DNA of 64,000 nt from Acetobacterium bakii (GTDB taxonomy: Bacteria; Bacillota; Clostridia; Eubacteriales; Eubacteriaceae). The stretch is from positions 1 to 64,000 of the forward strand of contig NZ_LGYO01000007.1 in NCBI RefSeq assembly GCF_001263355.1, read 5' to 3'. A model generated the notes under the pieces. It did not search any database and was not told the DNA's origin. It saw only the letters and a list, made by a program, of their open reading frames with translations. Position 1 is the stretch's first letter; every line of letters starts with the position of its first letter. The translations under genes and the position numbers were made by a program. Below, piece after piece: positions 18,267-28,215 of this stretch.

Positions 18267-20468
18267 TTAAGCTTTTTCTACAAATCCCGGATCCATTTTT
18301 TTAATGCCGACCCCGGGGAAGGCCACCGAAATCATATCACTTTTCACTTCGACCACGGTGCCGACACCAAATTTCTTATGACGAACCTTGTCGCTGAGCC
18401 CAAAGCTGTTTTCGGTTGTTTGTTTAATGGCATGGGAGGACCGTCTTCTGATGGCAACCTTTGACTGAATAACCCGTTCCGAAAATGTTTTTTTCTTGCG
18501 GGATTCTTGGCTGTCAATTTCCGGTTTTCGTTCGTACCGCTGTTTATTCTCAACACAGACCTCGACGGGAATTTCTTTGAGAAAACGTGACGGTGACTGC
18601 AGCTGTTTGCGGCCGTACATCGTTCGTTCCGCCGCCCAGGAAATATAAAGACGCTTCATGGCCCGGGTGATCCCGACATAGCAGATTCGGCGTTCTTCTT
18701 CAATGGCATCCGGTGAGTCCATGGAACGGCCATGAGGAAAAATGCCCTCTTCAAGGCCCGGTAAAAAGACAATCGGGAATTCCAGGCCCTTGGCATTATG
18801 CAGGGTCATCAACAGAACCTTACCTTCACTGTCGTCGTACTTATCGGTTTCCGAGGATAAGGCCACGGTTTCTAAATAAGCACTGAGGCTTTGATCGTCG
18901 CTGTTTTTTTCGAAATCTGAGGCCGACGAAACCAATTCCTGGAGATTTTCCAAACGGCTTTCGCCCTTGTCCATTTTGCCCAGCTCCAGCATTTCAATGT
19001 AACCGGATTTTTCGATAACCCCGGTGATCAAGCCGCTTAAACCCGAATTTTCCTTGATTTCTGATAGCTCCTTCATCAGCTCACTGAAGGCGCGGACCTT
19101 ATTTTTCACACTGGGACTGAGTTCTGGAATTTCTTCCACATGATGAAAGGCTTCCATCATACTGAAGTCTTTAAACGTTGCATATTCGCCGATTTTTTCA
19201 ATGGTCGCCGAACCAATGCCCCGTTTTGGAACATTCACAATCCGTAAAAAGCCCATGTTATCTTTGGGGTTACTTAAAACGTTAAGGTAGGCAATAACAT
19301 CCTTAATTTCCAGTCGTGAATAAAAGCCGGTGCCGCCAATCAGCTGAAAAGGTATGTCCTCACGCATGAGCGCTTCCTCAAACAAACGGGACTGGGCATT
19401 GGTCCGATATAAAATGGCGAAATCGCCATAGATCCCATTGCCTTCGGCGATCGTGGTTTTAATTTCATCAACAATGAAACGGGCCTCATCATACCCCTGG
19501 TTAAAAGAGGAAATCATGATTTTTTCATCGCCCTCATTGTTCGTCCACAGCGCTTTTTCCTTGCGACCGGTGTTCTTGGAGATAACACAGTTGGCACCAT
19601 CTAAAATCACCTGGGTTGATCGGTAGTTTTCTTCCAGTTTGACGATTTTAGCGCCATTATAATCCTTTTCGAAATCAAGGATATTGTTAATGTCCGCGCC
19701 TCGCCAACCGTAAATACTTTGATCATCATCCCCGCAAACACAGAGATTGTGATTTTTGGCAGCCAATAAATTCACCAACTCATATTGGCTGTGGTTGGTA
19801 TCCTGGTATTCATCCACCAGGATATATTTAAATTTATTCTGATACTGTTCCAATATTTCCGGAAATCCTTTAAATAATACCAGAGTATTATAAATCAGAT
19901 CATCAAAATCCATGGCGTTGTTTTTCTTGAGACTTTCCTGGTAACGCTTGTAATAACGCCCGACGCTTTCTTTTCGGAAATCGCCGGCATTTTCTTTGAT
20001 GTAGGCATCCGGACTGACAAAATTATTTTTGGCGTTTGAAACCTCGCCCCCTACAAATTGATAGGTATAGTATTTATCATTCAACTCCAGTTCTTTAACC
20101 AAAACCTTGTACAAGCGTTTTTGATCATCCATGTCGTAAATCACGAAATTGTCGTCATAGCCCAGCCACTGGCTATGGGTTCGCATAATTCTGGCGCACA
20201 TGGCATGGAAGGTGGACATCCAAATCCGTTTGCTGTCCTGAATATCCATTTTCGCAATCCGTTCCCGCATTTCACCGGCTGCTTTATTGGTAAAGGTAAT
20301 GGCTAATATTTGTGATGGCCATGCCTGACCGGTTTCAATGATATGAGCAATACGGTGAATAATGGTCCGTGTTTTTCCCGATCCAGCCCCCGCTAATATA
20401 AGTAAAGGTCCGTTAATGGTTTCTGCGGCTTCCCGTTGTCGACTGTTTAATCCGTCTAATAAACTCAT
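18267..20468 (-). CDS. pcrA: ATP-dependent DNA helicase PcrA/UvrD
   Basis: Superfamily 1A helicase of 733 residues: Q motif LNSRQREA, Walker A GAGSGKTRT, DEYQDTNHSQ, GDDDQSIYGWRGAD, and motif V/VI near LMTLHNAKGLEFP and CYVGITRAMKRL. The C-terminal 45 residues (DKVRHKKFGVGTV) are the tudor-like domain that binds RNA polymerase in PcrA. First gene of pcrA-ligA-gatCAB. Confidence 0.97.
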   Translation of the reverse strand: MSLLDGLNSRQREAAETINGPLLILAGAGSGKTRTIIHRIAHIIETGQAWPSQILAITFTNKAAGEMRERIAKMDIQDSKRIWMSTFHAMCARIMRTHSQWLGYDDNFVIYDMDDQKRLYKVLVKELELNDKYYTYQFVGGEVSNAKNNFVSPDAYIKENAGDFRKESVGRYYKRYQESLKKNNAMDFDDLIYNTLVLFKGFPEILEQYQNKFKYILVDEYQDTNHSQYELVNLLAAKNHNLCVCGDDDQSIYGWRGADINNILDFEKDYNGAKIVKLEENYRSTQVILDGANCVISKNTGRKEKALWTNNEGDEKIMISSFNQGYDEARFIVDEIKTTIAEGNGIYGDFAILYRTNAQSRLFEEALMREDIPFQLIGGTGFYSRLEIKDVIAYLNVLSNPKDNMGFLRIVNVPKRGIGSATIEKIGEYATFKDFSMMEAFHHVEEIPELSPSVKNKVRAFSELMKELSEIKENSGLSGLITGVIEKSGYIEMLELGKMDKGESRLENLQELVSSASDFEKNSDDQSLSAYLETVALSSETDKYDDSEGKVLLMTLHNAKGLEFPIVFLPGLEEGIFPHGRSMDSPDAIEEERRICYVGITRAMKRLYISWAAERTMYGRKQLQSPSRFLKEIPVEVCVENKQRYERKPEIDSQESRKKKTFSERVIQSKVAIRRRSSHAIKQTTENSFGLSDKVRHKKFGVGTVVEVKSDMISVAFPGVGIKKMDPGFVEKA

Positions 20469-20592
20469 GAATCCTCCTGGTTTCTGATTTTTAAAGTAAA
20501 TCCCCTACTATTGCTGTTAATATAAAATTTTTCCGTAATATGTCCTTTTTAAAACCCTGTCCATTTTTACCGGGTACCTTTGGGTAGATCCC

Positions 20593-20706
20593 TTAAGTGA
20601 ATTTTCCGGTAATAATGAAAATCCGGTTTCCGGCACACTCCCCGATGGCATTCATTGCACCGGGACCGTCAATGATAAGATCGCCATAATACTTTAGTTC
20701 ATTCAT
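20593..20706 (-). CDS. Small ORF, possible stub of an iron-type alcohol dehydrogenase
   Basis: A 37-residue frame that begins in an ATGA overlap with the kinase stop and has GGAGG-like sequence (GAGGTGGG) in the end of the kinase gene. The sequence DGPGAMNAIGECAGNRIFII looks like the N-terminal strand of iron-containing alcohol dehydrogenases (GPGAL-x-LGE-x-AG-x-R-x-x-IV). The rest of the domain is missing. A decayed remnant or a real small gene are both possible. Confidence 0.35.
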   Translation of the reverse strand: MNELKYYGDLIIDGPGAMNAIGECAGNRIFIITGKFT

Positions 20707-22013
20707 CTATTTCCCACCTCTTCATTAAAATGCAATATAATTTTTGTTCCCTTATTTTCTTCGCTTTCAATAAGGATGCCGCCGTGGTGCTCATCTACAA
20801 TCCATTTTGCAATGGCCAAGCCCAGACCGGTACCGCCTTCGGTTTTTGAACGGGCCTTGTCCACCCGGTAAAACCGCTGAAAGACCCGATCAATCTCGTC
20901 AGGGGCAATACCAATGCCCTGGTCCATGACTTCCACTGTTATGCCCAGGTGATCCTGTTTTCCCAGGATTTGGATTGAGGTATTTTCATTGCTGTATTTA
21001 ATGGCATTATCCAAAAGAATGACCAATAGCTGGGTGATCTGCTTTTCGTCCCCGGCCATGATTAAGTCATCGTCCAGGGTGTTAATAAAGTAGATGCCTC
21101 GTTTCCCAGCCAATGGCGCCATTTTTTCGGTCACATTCTTGATCAGATAGGTGAGATCAATGGATTCTTTCTGGATAACCACATCCCCGGAATCCGCCCT
21201 CGCCAAAAACATCAGATCCTCGACAATCCGACCCATTCGCGTGACCTCATCATAGGCGTTATCCACCCAGGTCATTTGACTATCCACGGTTTCATCCCCT
21301 GAGGTCTTCACAACCTCAAGATTGGTTTGTATCACGGCAATGGGTGTGCGCAGCTCATGGGAGGCATCGGCTAAAAACTCCTGCTGTCGCTGAACACCTT
21401 TTTTAATGGGAATCAGGGAACGCCCGGATAAAAAATAGCCTCCTAAAAAAGACAGGGAAGCTCCAACCAGTACAGCAATACTGATCATTCTAAGGGCATT
21501 ATCCAATAGCGTTCGTTCCGGCTTCATGTTTTTCATGGCCTGTACAATTTTCAACTCGCCATTTTTATTAACGACCATATAGGTGCAAATTTTGTAATCT
21601 GTTCCGCCGCTTTCGTAATTGCTGATGAAATATTTCTCGTTATTGTTGAAATAGTGGGTTGCAATCTCAATGAGCTGGGTCTCTTCCAAAGGAATCGTAG
21701 GTGATTGATCTAAACTCTTATAGTTTTGATTGAAAATAGCATAGGAGATATTATTTTGAATGAGGCTCCGGGTATATTCGGAGTAACCCTGTCGCTCTTC
21801 TTCGGTAGTGACCTGTCCTTCTTGTTCCCTTTCAAGATATTCAATATTGTTGGCCAGCTGGGAAGAATATATTTTAAGATTATTATTCACATTTGTTTCT
21901 ATGTCCACACTGAGCACCACATAGAGGAAAATTGAAATAAATAAGAGGAGTCCAATCAGGACTCCTGTGTTCATGAGCGTCAAGTTGATTCTAAGCTTAT
22001 TGAGGCTCAGCAT
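20703..22013 (-). CDS. Sensor histidine kinase
   Basis: Membrane kinase of 436 residues. TM1 about 13-35, extracytoplasmic domain 36-172 with no familiar fold, TM2 about 173-194, no clear HAMP, HisKA with His219 in ASHELRTPI, HATPase with DNAIKYS, DQGIGIAPDE, GTGLGLAI. Its start overlaps the response regulator by 17 nt. The signal is unknown. Confidence 0.94.
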   Translation of the reverse strand: MLSLNKLRINLTLMNTGVLIGLLLFISIFLYVVLSVDIETNVNNNLKIYSSQLANNIEYLEREQEGQVTTEEERQGYSEYTRSLIQNNISYAIFNQNYKSLDQSPTIPLEETQLIEIATHYFNNNEKYFISNYESGGTDYKICTYMVVNKNGELKIVQAMKNMKPERTLLDNALRMISIAVLVGASLSFLGGYFLSGRSLIPIKKGVQRQQEFLADASHELRTPIAVIQTNLEVVKTSGDETVDSQMTWVDNAYDEVTRMGRIVEDLMFLARADSGDVVIQKESIDLTYLIKNVTEKMAPLAGKRGIYFINTLDDDLIMAGDEKQITQLLVILLDNAIKYSNENTSIQILGKQDHLGITVEVMDQGIGIAPDEIDRVFQRFYRVDKARSKTEGGTGLGLAIAKWIVDEHHGGILIESEENKGTKIILHFNEEVGNR

Positions 22014-22683
22014 TCTCCTTCTCCTTTAGAACATAACCTAATCCCCGAATTGTTTTAATATAGGTCTTGGATTTATCCAACTTTTTTCTTAAATAATGGA
22101 CGTAAATTTCAACGCTGTTTTCCATGGCCTGACTTTCGATTCCCCAGATCCGATCTAAAATCTGTTCCTTTGAAATCGTCATCCCCGGATTTCTGATAAA
22201 CATTTCCAGCAGCTGTGCTTCTTTTGCGGTTAGCTTATTCAATTTGCCATCCACAAAAAGTTCCCCAGTATTAATATTCAACGCTATATTTGAAAAAGGG
22301 ATCACATTATCCTGATACACTTCCCATGGACGCCGTCCCAAGGCTCGGACCCTGGCCACCAATTCATCGGTGACAAAAGGCTTCACCAGATAATCATCCG
22401 CGCCCATATTGAGACCATTGACCTTATCCTGGGTATCATCCATAGCTGTTAAGAGTAGAATCGGTACGTTTTTTCCTGATGCTCTGATGGACCGAAGAAT
22501 TTCCAGTCCCGTCATTCCCGGCAGCATAATATCCAGAATAATCACATCATAAACGTCATTGTCACTTAAAAGTTTTCCTTCGATGCCATCATTGACCACA
22601 TCCACTAATATTTTATTTTTTTCAAAGATTTTTCCAAGAGCTGCTGCCAGGGGTTTTTCATCTTCAACCAAGAGAATACGCAT
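21997..22683 (-). CDS. OmpR/PhoB-family response regulator
   Basis: A 228-residue regulator: acidic pocket VEDEK, phospho-acceptor Asp51 in LDIMLPGMTG, Lys in KPFVTDEL, and an OmpR-type winged helix (NSVEIYVHYLRKKLD, GLGYVL). ATG 22683 has AAGGAG upstream. It is 28 nt downstream of the unknown 682-residue gene, so all three may be one operon. Confidence 0.95.
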   Translation of the reverse strand: MRILLVEDEKPLAAALGKIFEKNKILVDVVNDGIEGKLLSDNDVYDVIILDIMLPGMTGLEILRSIRASGKNVPILLLTAMDDTQDKVNGLNMGADDYLVKPFVTDELVARVRALGRRPWEVYQDNVIPFSNIALNINTGELFVDGKLNKLTAKEAQLLEMFIRNPGMTISKEQILDRIWGIESQAMENSVEIYVHYLRKKLDKSKTYIKTIRGLGYVLKEKENAEPQ

Positions 22684-22711
22684 CGATTTTCAACTCCTTA
22701 TTTAATATTCG

Positions 22712-24760
22712 TTATTCTGCTGTTTCCGGGAAGACCTCTTCGAGCAATTCATCAATAGGAACAATCGTACCCTCGTATTTTGGTTCTTCCACAACCCGAC
22801 GACATTCCAGAAAGATTCTCACTGCGCCTTCGTAATTATCCAGAAAATTATCTGAAGGTAAGATGCTCCGATCCATCAGATGATAAATGAACAGTCCCAT
22901 ATAATAAACTTTATCCGGCTCGATCTTTTTAAGGTTAACGTATCTGAAAAAAGCCGATAAGGCATTGTCCCCTTCTTCTAAAATATTTCCGGCGATACGC
23001 ACCCATTCTTCAGACAGGGTTTCTGTCACCGCATCTTTTAAACTAACCCATAAAATCGCCTTGGCCACAGACTCTTCTTTAATATCAAGGGATTCCTGCA
23101 GATCAATTGAAGCCTGATTAAAAGCTTCAATGATTTTGGGAGCATAGTTTATTTTCCCCAGGGTATAATTTTTTCGCAAACCGCCACCGGTTTCGATAAT
23201 TTTACCTAATAAAAGATCACTTTCCTGAAGTTCCTTTTGAATCACATACCATTCATCATAAATACAATAGGGCAGATATCCGAAATCAGCAAAAATATGA
23301 TTTACAATTCGCCTGACTTCCAGGTGCTTTTCCCGTTTCCCCTGAATCTCTTTTTGCTTTTTCAAAAAACGTTCCATTTGATAATAAAGGTTGTGTCGTT
23401 CAAAAAAACGTTCCATTTGAGCAATGGTTTCCGGTTCATCACTATAAAAAATCAATTCATCAAGGTCATGGTATTCATCCCCTGAGGTATGACCGTTATT
23501 CATAATCAATTGGAGATACTGTTTGTTATCGTAGGTCACCCGGTTACAGGGATGGTAAAGGGCATTTGGGAAGGTTTCCGTATAAATAAAGAAAATTTGT
23601 CGGCTCCGTCTAAAATAAATAATATAACCCTTGGTGGTGAAAAATCCCCAGCCCTTATCACTGGGCTTATTGCCATGTTTAATGCTGAATCCTTCGGTGT
23701 AAAGACAGTTTTTCAACAGATAGGTTACAATTTTGTCGTTGTTGTCAATGCCCATGTTGCGAAGATTTTGTCGGTAGTATGCCCAAAGCAGCTCAATGGT
23801 TGTTCCCTTTGGATCGAACAGAGCTTCCATGGAAAACATTTTTTGGCTTTTCAGATTTTTCACAATACATAAAAGCAGACAATCTAAATGAATGGCTTCA
23901 ATTAATTCATCCGGTTTCAGTTTTTTAATATCTTCCATCACCCGATCGTTAAAATATTCCAAACCATCCTTCTTCACCTTGTCCTGGAGCTTTCCGGTTT
24001 TCTGATTAAATCGGTCCAGAGCATTGGCCACCGACAGCATCGCTTTTTCAGACATCAGGGTAATGACCACACTTTTCATTGCATCCCAGGGATAGCACAC
24101 ATTTTTTAAAGTAATCTCATTAATAATTTCAGAAGCGGCCACTTGATAATCAATCAAGGTTTCTTTGGGAATAGGAATGTAAACAAGCTTACGTACTTCA
24201 ATGGTTTCAATAATCAAACCCCTGCGGCTGATAAACAGATTGGCTTTTATGGGTTCATCAGATTCCCCACAATTCATTTCCACTTCTTCAAGATAAATTT
24301 CATTCTGAATCATGTATGCCATAAAATTTCGAGTCGTCTGCAAACCAAGAACGGTTAGGTTCTGTTCAAAACCATAAAGCAGGAGTTTATAAATAGTCCG
24401 CACAATATCCTTTTGCTTGTCGATGCCCCGATTTTCGTCGCCGCGAATAATCGTTTGATTTAAAGTTGTTTTCGGCTCAAAATAATTCGGTTCCACCGAA
24501 AAAAGTGCCTCTACGGCCAGTAGAATAAGAAGATCAATATCCACTGATGTAACGCCATTCTTCTGGACATCTTTGTTTTTGTTAAGGTTTGACATCATCC
24601 ACTGGTACATGTCATCTATTTTACCAATCCCATTTTTGATGATTCCATTACAGTCGTTACAAAGAGATTCATATTTAATATTCAACTTTTCATTCTCTAT
24701 TTTATGCGTTCGTTCTAAAAAGCCAATTGGCTTTTTGCATTTTTCACAGGGTTTTTTCAT
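22712..24760 (-). CDS. Large protein of unknown function with an N-terminal zinc ribbon
   Basis: A 682-residue protein I do not recognise. Cys5, Cys8, Cys34 and Cys37 make a zinc-ribbon-like pair of CxxC knuckles at the N terminus (CEKC, CNDC). The rest is mainly helical by eye and soluble; a central region (about 375-450) is richer in aromatic residues and strands (GWGFFTTKGYIIYF). An about 30-residue charged, coiled-coil-like stretch follows (KKQKEIQGKREKHLEVRR). No signal peptide or membrane segment. It lies upstream of a two-component pair in the same direction with a 28-nt gap. Nothing shown links it to signalling. Confidence 0.8.
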   Translation of the reverse strand: MKKPCEKCKKPIGFLERTHKIENEKLNIKYESLCNDCNGIIKNGIGKIDDMYQWMMSNLNKNKDVQKNGVTSVDIDLLILLAVEALFSVEPNYFEPKTTLNQTIIRGDENRGIDKQKDIVRTIYKLLLYGFEQNLTVLGLQTTRNFMAYMIQNEIYLEEVEMNCGESDEPIKANLFISRRGLIIETIEVRKLVYIPIPKETLIDYQVAASEIINEITLKNVCYPWDAMKSVVITLMSEKAMLSVANALDRFNQKTGKLQDKVKKDGLEYFNDRVMEDIKKLKPDELIEAIHLDCLLLCIVKNLKSQKMFSMEALFDPKGTTIELLWAYYRQNLRNMGIDNNDKIVTYLLKNCLYTEGFSIKHGNKPSDKGWGFFTTKGYIIYFRRSRQIFFIYTETFPNALYHPCNRVTYDNKQYLQLIMNNGHTSGDEYHDLDELIFYSDEPETIAQMERFFERHNLYYQMERFLKKQKEIQGKREKHLEVRRIVNHIFADFGYLPYCIYDEWYVIQKELQESDLLLGKIIETGGGLRKNYTLGKINYAPKIIEAFNQASIDLQESLDIKEESVAKAILWVSLKDAVTETLSEEWVRIAGNILEEGDNALSAFFRYVNLKKIEPDKVYYMGLFIYHLMDRSILPSDNFLDNYEGAVRIFLECRRVVEEPKYEGTIVPIDELLEEVFPETAE

Positions 24761-24906
24761 ATCTTTTCAATCCTTCCACATAAGTTGTGCTTATTAATTC
24801 TATAAAAAAAGTTTAACTTGATTACTTCTTCACAGTTTCCGCCCATTATAATAAATGTTCTGTCTATAGTTTACCATAAAGCCCGGGTTTTATGCAAAAA
24901 AAATAC

Positions 24907-24934
24907 AAAAGAGCAAACTAAATTTAGCCTGCTC
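24907..24934 (-). terminator. Terminator after mnmA
   Basis: On the minus strand GAGCAGGCTAAA/TTTAGTTTGCTC folds back with two G-U pairs, followed by TTTTGTATTTTTTTT. Confidence 0.65.
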
Positions 24935-24955
24935 CTTTGTCTTTAAGAATATTAA

Positions 24956-26068
<1,113 letters not shown>

Positions 26069-27259
26069 CTAATTAGCCATTTCTTCTGCCATCTTTTTGG
26101 CTAATTCGTTCAGGGCTAAAACATCATTTTCATCTGGCCGTCCTTTTACCATGACCATGTCACTGATCACATCAACCTTTGCTTCTTCAATAAAAGCATT
26201 GAAATTCTTTTCCGCGCCGCCACTCCAGCTGAAGTCGGTAAAAAATCCCACCTTATGATTATCCACTTTTATTTCTGTTAATTTATACAAAAGATTTGCC
26301 ATTTTAGGGAAAATTTTGCCATAGTAAGCTGGTGCTCCCATTAGCAAGCCCTTATATTTCCAGATATCTGAAACAATAAACGAAATATCGGTTTTTGATA
26401 CATCATACAATACAACTTCTTTAACGCCGTTATCCTTTAAGGCAATGGCCAGAGTTTCCGCTGATTTCTGAGTACATCCGTACATTGAACCGTAGGCTAT
26501 GACGACTCCCGGAACCGTTTCTTTTCTACTCATTTTAACGTATCGATCAAGGATGTGCCCGGGATTTGAACGCCAAACCAACCCGTGCGATGGACATATT
26601 GTGCCAATCTCTATTCCACAAAGCTTGTCTAACGCTTTCATTGCCTGTCCGGCCACTTTCCCGACGATCGTTGCATAATAACGTCTGATTGGGTCTTCAA
26701 AAGAGGCCAGATCATTTTCATCATCGAAGATACTGCCAACGGGCGCCTTATAACTCCCAAAAATATCCATTGAGAACAGAATTTTATCGGTTGTATCATA
26801 GGTTACCATGGACTCTGGCCAATGAACCATCGGTGTCATGAAAAACTGAAGGGTATGTTTTCCCAGACTAAGGGTATCCCCTTCCCCAACTTCGAGAACA
26901 TTTCCTTCAATGTTATAAAAATTTTTCAGCATGGGAAATGTTTTTTTATTCCCGACGATAATCATATCCGGATATACGGATAATAATTCTTCAATTCCGC
27001 TGGAATGATCGGGTTCCATATGATTCATCACCAGATAATCAACCTTTTTATCCCCAATGATCGATTTGATTTTCTCTATATATTCATCCTGTTTAATTGA
27101 TTTAACGGTATCAATAATAGCCACTTTTTCATCATTGATTAAGTATGCATTATAGGAAATGCCTTCCTGATCTATGGGCCATAACCCTTCAAACAATGTG
27201 GTTTGATAATCATTGACCCCAACCCAGAAAACATCATCTTTAATTTTTACTGCATTCAT
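26069..27259 (-). CDS. fprA: Flavodiiron protein (FprA type)
   Basis: A 396-residue A-type flavodiiron protein. N-terminal metallo-beta-lactamase-like domain carries the diiron ligands: His80, Glu82, Asp84 and His85 in NHMEPDH, then a later HWPES and SHGLVWR. The C-terminal flavodoxin domain (from about 255) binds FMN through YGSMYGCTQ. It reduces oxygen or nitric oxide to protect anaerobes. ATG 27259 is preferred over 27322. The transcript leader is about 185 nt and includes a terminator-like hairpin (27377-27406). Confidence 0.96.
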   Translation of the reverse strand: MNAVKIKDDVFWVGVNDYQTTLFEGLWPIDQEGISYNAYLINDEKVAIIDTVKSIKQDEYIEKIKSIIGDKKVDYLVMNHMEPDHSSGIEELLSVYPDMIIVGNKKTFPMLKNFYNIEGNVLEVGEGDTLSLGKHTLQFFMTPMVHWPESMVTYDTTDKILFSMDIFGSYKAPVGSIFDDENDLASFEDPIRRYYATIVGKVAGQAMKALDKLCGIEIGTICPSHGLVWRSNPGHILDRYVKMSRKETVPGVVIAYGSMYGCTQKSAETLAIALKDNGVKEVVLYDVSKTDISFIVSDIWKYKGLLMGAPAYYGKIFPKMANLLYKLTEIKVDNHKVGFFTDFSWSGGAEKNFNAFIEEAKVDVISDMVMVKGRPDENDVLALNELAKKMAEEMAN

Positions 27260-27376
27260 TTCATCACCACTTTCAATAGTTTTGTTACAGTTAAATATAA
27301 CCTTTTTCATGAAATTTTTCAAGAGTAAAAAATAAGATAATCAAGAATCACTATTATTATGATGATATGCAAACGT

Positions 27377-27406
27377 AAAAAAGAGGTACCGAGGTACCTC
27401 TTTTTT
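27377..27406 (-). promoter_or_regulatory. Terminator-like hairpin in the fprA leader
   Basis: AAAAAAGAGGTACC and GGTACCTCTTTTTT are perfectly self-complementary, with T runs on either strand. It lies upstream of fprA on the minus strand and is also upstream of the plus-strand gene at 27618, so it ends no visible gene. A transcript attenuator for fprA is the simplest reading. Confidence 0.6.
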
Positions 27407-27451
27407 AGAAAATTAAGAAAGGAAATTAAAACGTTTTCACACCATGGGCTC

Positions 27452-27480
27452 ATTATAACCGATTACATTTAAAAAATCCA
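27452..27480 (-). promoter_or_regulatory. Possible fprA promoter
   Basis: On the minus strand TATAAT (27457-27452) with TGGATT at 17 bp as a weak -35. The start point would be near 27445. Confidence 0.45.
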
Positions 27481-27617
27481 GTACTTTTTTCAAATCTTAG
27501 ACAATAAAAAATAACGGACATTTTCGCAGAATTTTACCCTGTAATTTGGTAACCCTTCCTAAAAGCCTGTGCTATAATAATTTTGATACCTATCTTGTAC
27601 CGAAGGGAGCTGGTTGA

Positions 27618-27917
27618 ATGATTGAAAAAGATGATGTTACGACAACGGAGAATTTAGATGCAAGCTCAACTTGGAGTGAAAAAGAAATCAAGGCCGAATT
27701 ACGCCGCATGTTTTTAGGCGGCGATGACTGGACCAAAGAGGCCTGTATGGGTTATTTTCTTAAGGCCTGCCAAATGACAAACCTTGATAAAGAGACAATT
27801 CAAAACCTAGCACTAAACCTTTATGGGCTTTTTGACGAGTTTTCCATTAATGACGCTAAAAATTTATACTACAATGAATGTCATGCTATTTTATCCGGCC
27901 GCAAAAACAACGGCTAA
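27618..27917 (+). CDS. Small cytosolic protein of unknown function
   Basis: A 99-residue acidic, probably helical protein, not recognised. Visible segments: WSEKEIKAELRRMF, EACMGYFLKACQM, FDEFSINDAKNLYY. No signal peptide, membrane segment or metal motif beyond three scattered Cys. ATG 27618 has GGGAGC upstream and a TATAAT at about 27571. It stands alone and ends with a strong terminator. Confidence 0.75.
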   Translation: MIEKDDVTTTENLDASSTWSEKEIKAELRRMFLGGDDWTKEACMGYFLKACQMTNLDKETIQNLALNLYGLFDEFSINDAKNLYYNECHAILSGRKNNG

Positions 27918-27929
27918 GCATCACATTTA

Positions 27930-27966
27930 AAAATGGCTGTCTCATTGCGAGGCAGCCATTTTTTAT
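27930..27966 (+). terminator. Terminator after the small protein
   Basis: AAAATGGCTGtCTC/GAGgCAGCCATTTT with a 5-nt loop, then TT. It should work in both directions. Confidence 0.85.
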
Positions 27967-27975
27967 TTGCAAATC

Positions 27976-28076
27976 GTCCTGGGGACAATGGTAAATCGTT
28001 GTCGGCTGCATGATCGGACAGGCTCTGGCCTGTTCGCCATGATGCCGACAACTGATGTTACGATTGTCCCCAGGAC
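27976..28076 (-). repeat. Convergent-junction hairpin element, copy B
   Basis: A 101-nt copy in inverse orientation to copy A. Outer helix CCTGGGGACAAT/ATTGTCCCCAGG, middle GTTGTCGGC/GCCGACAAC, inner ACAGGC-TCTG-GCCTGT. It lies between convergent genes (27917 and 28216), in tandem with copy E. Confidence 0.92.
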
Positions 28077-28106
28077 TTACTTTTTTTATTTTTAAACACT
28101 AACGCA

Positions 28107-28202
28107 GTACCGACAATTGTTACATCGTGTTGTGTGCATCAAGGCGAACAGTCCTTAGACTGTACGAATTGAAGCATACAACTGATTAACATTTGTCGGT
28201 AC
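28107..28202 (+). repeat. Convergent-junction hairpin element, diverged copy E
   Basis: A 96-nt element of the same plan as A-D but with different helix sequence: outer GTACCGACAA/TTGTCGGTAC, middle GTTGTGTGC/GCATACAAC, inner ACAGTC-CTTA-GACTGT. The loop parts TTACATC and GCATCAAGGCGAACAG stay close to the A type. Changed but still paired helices support selection on structure. Confidence 0.88.
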
Positions 28203-28215
28203 GGGAGGCTTGTTT

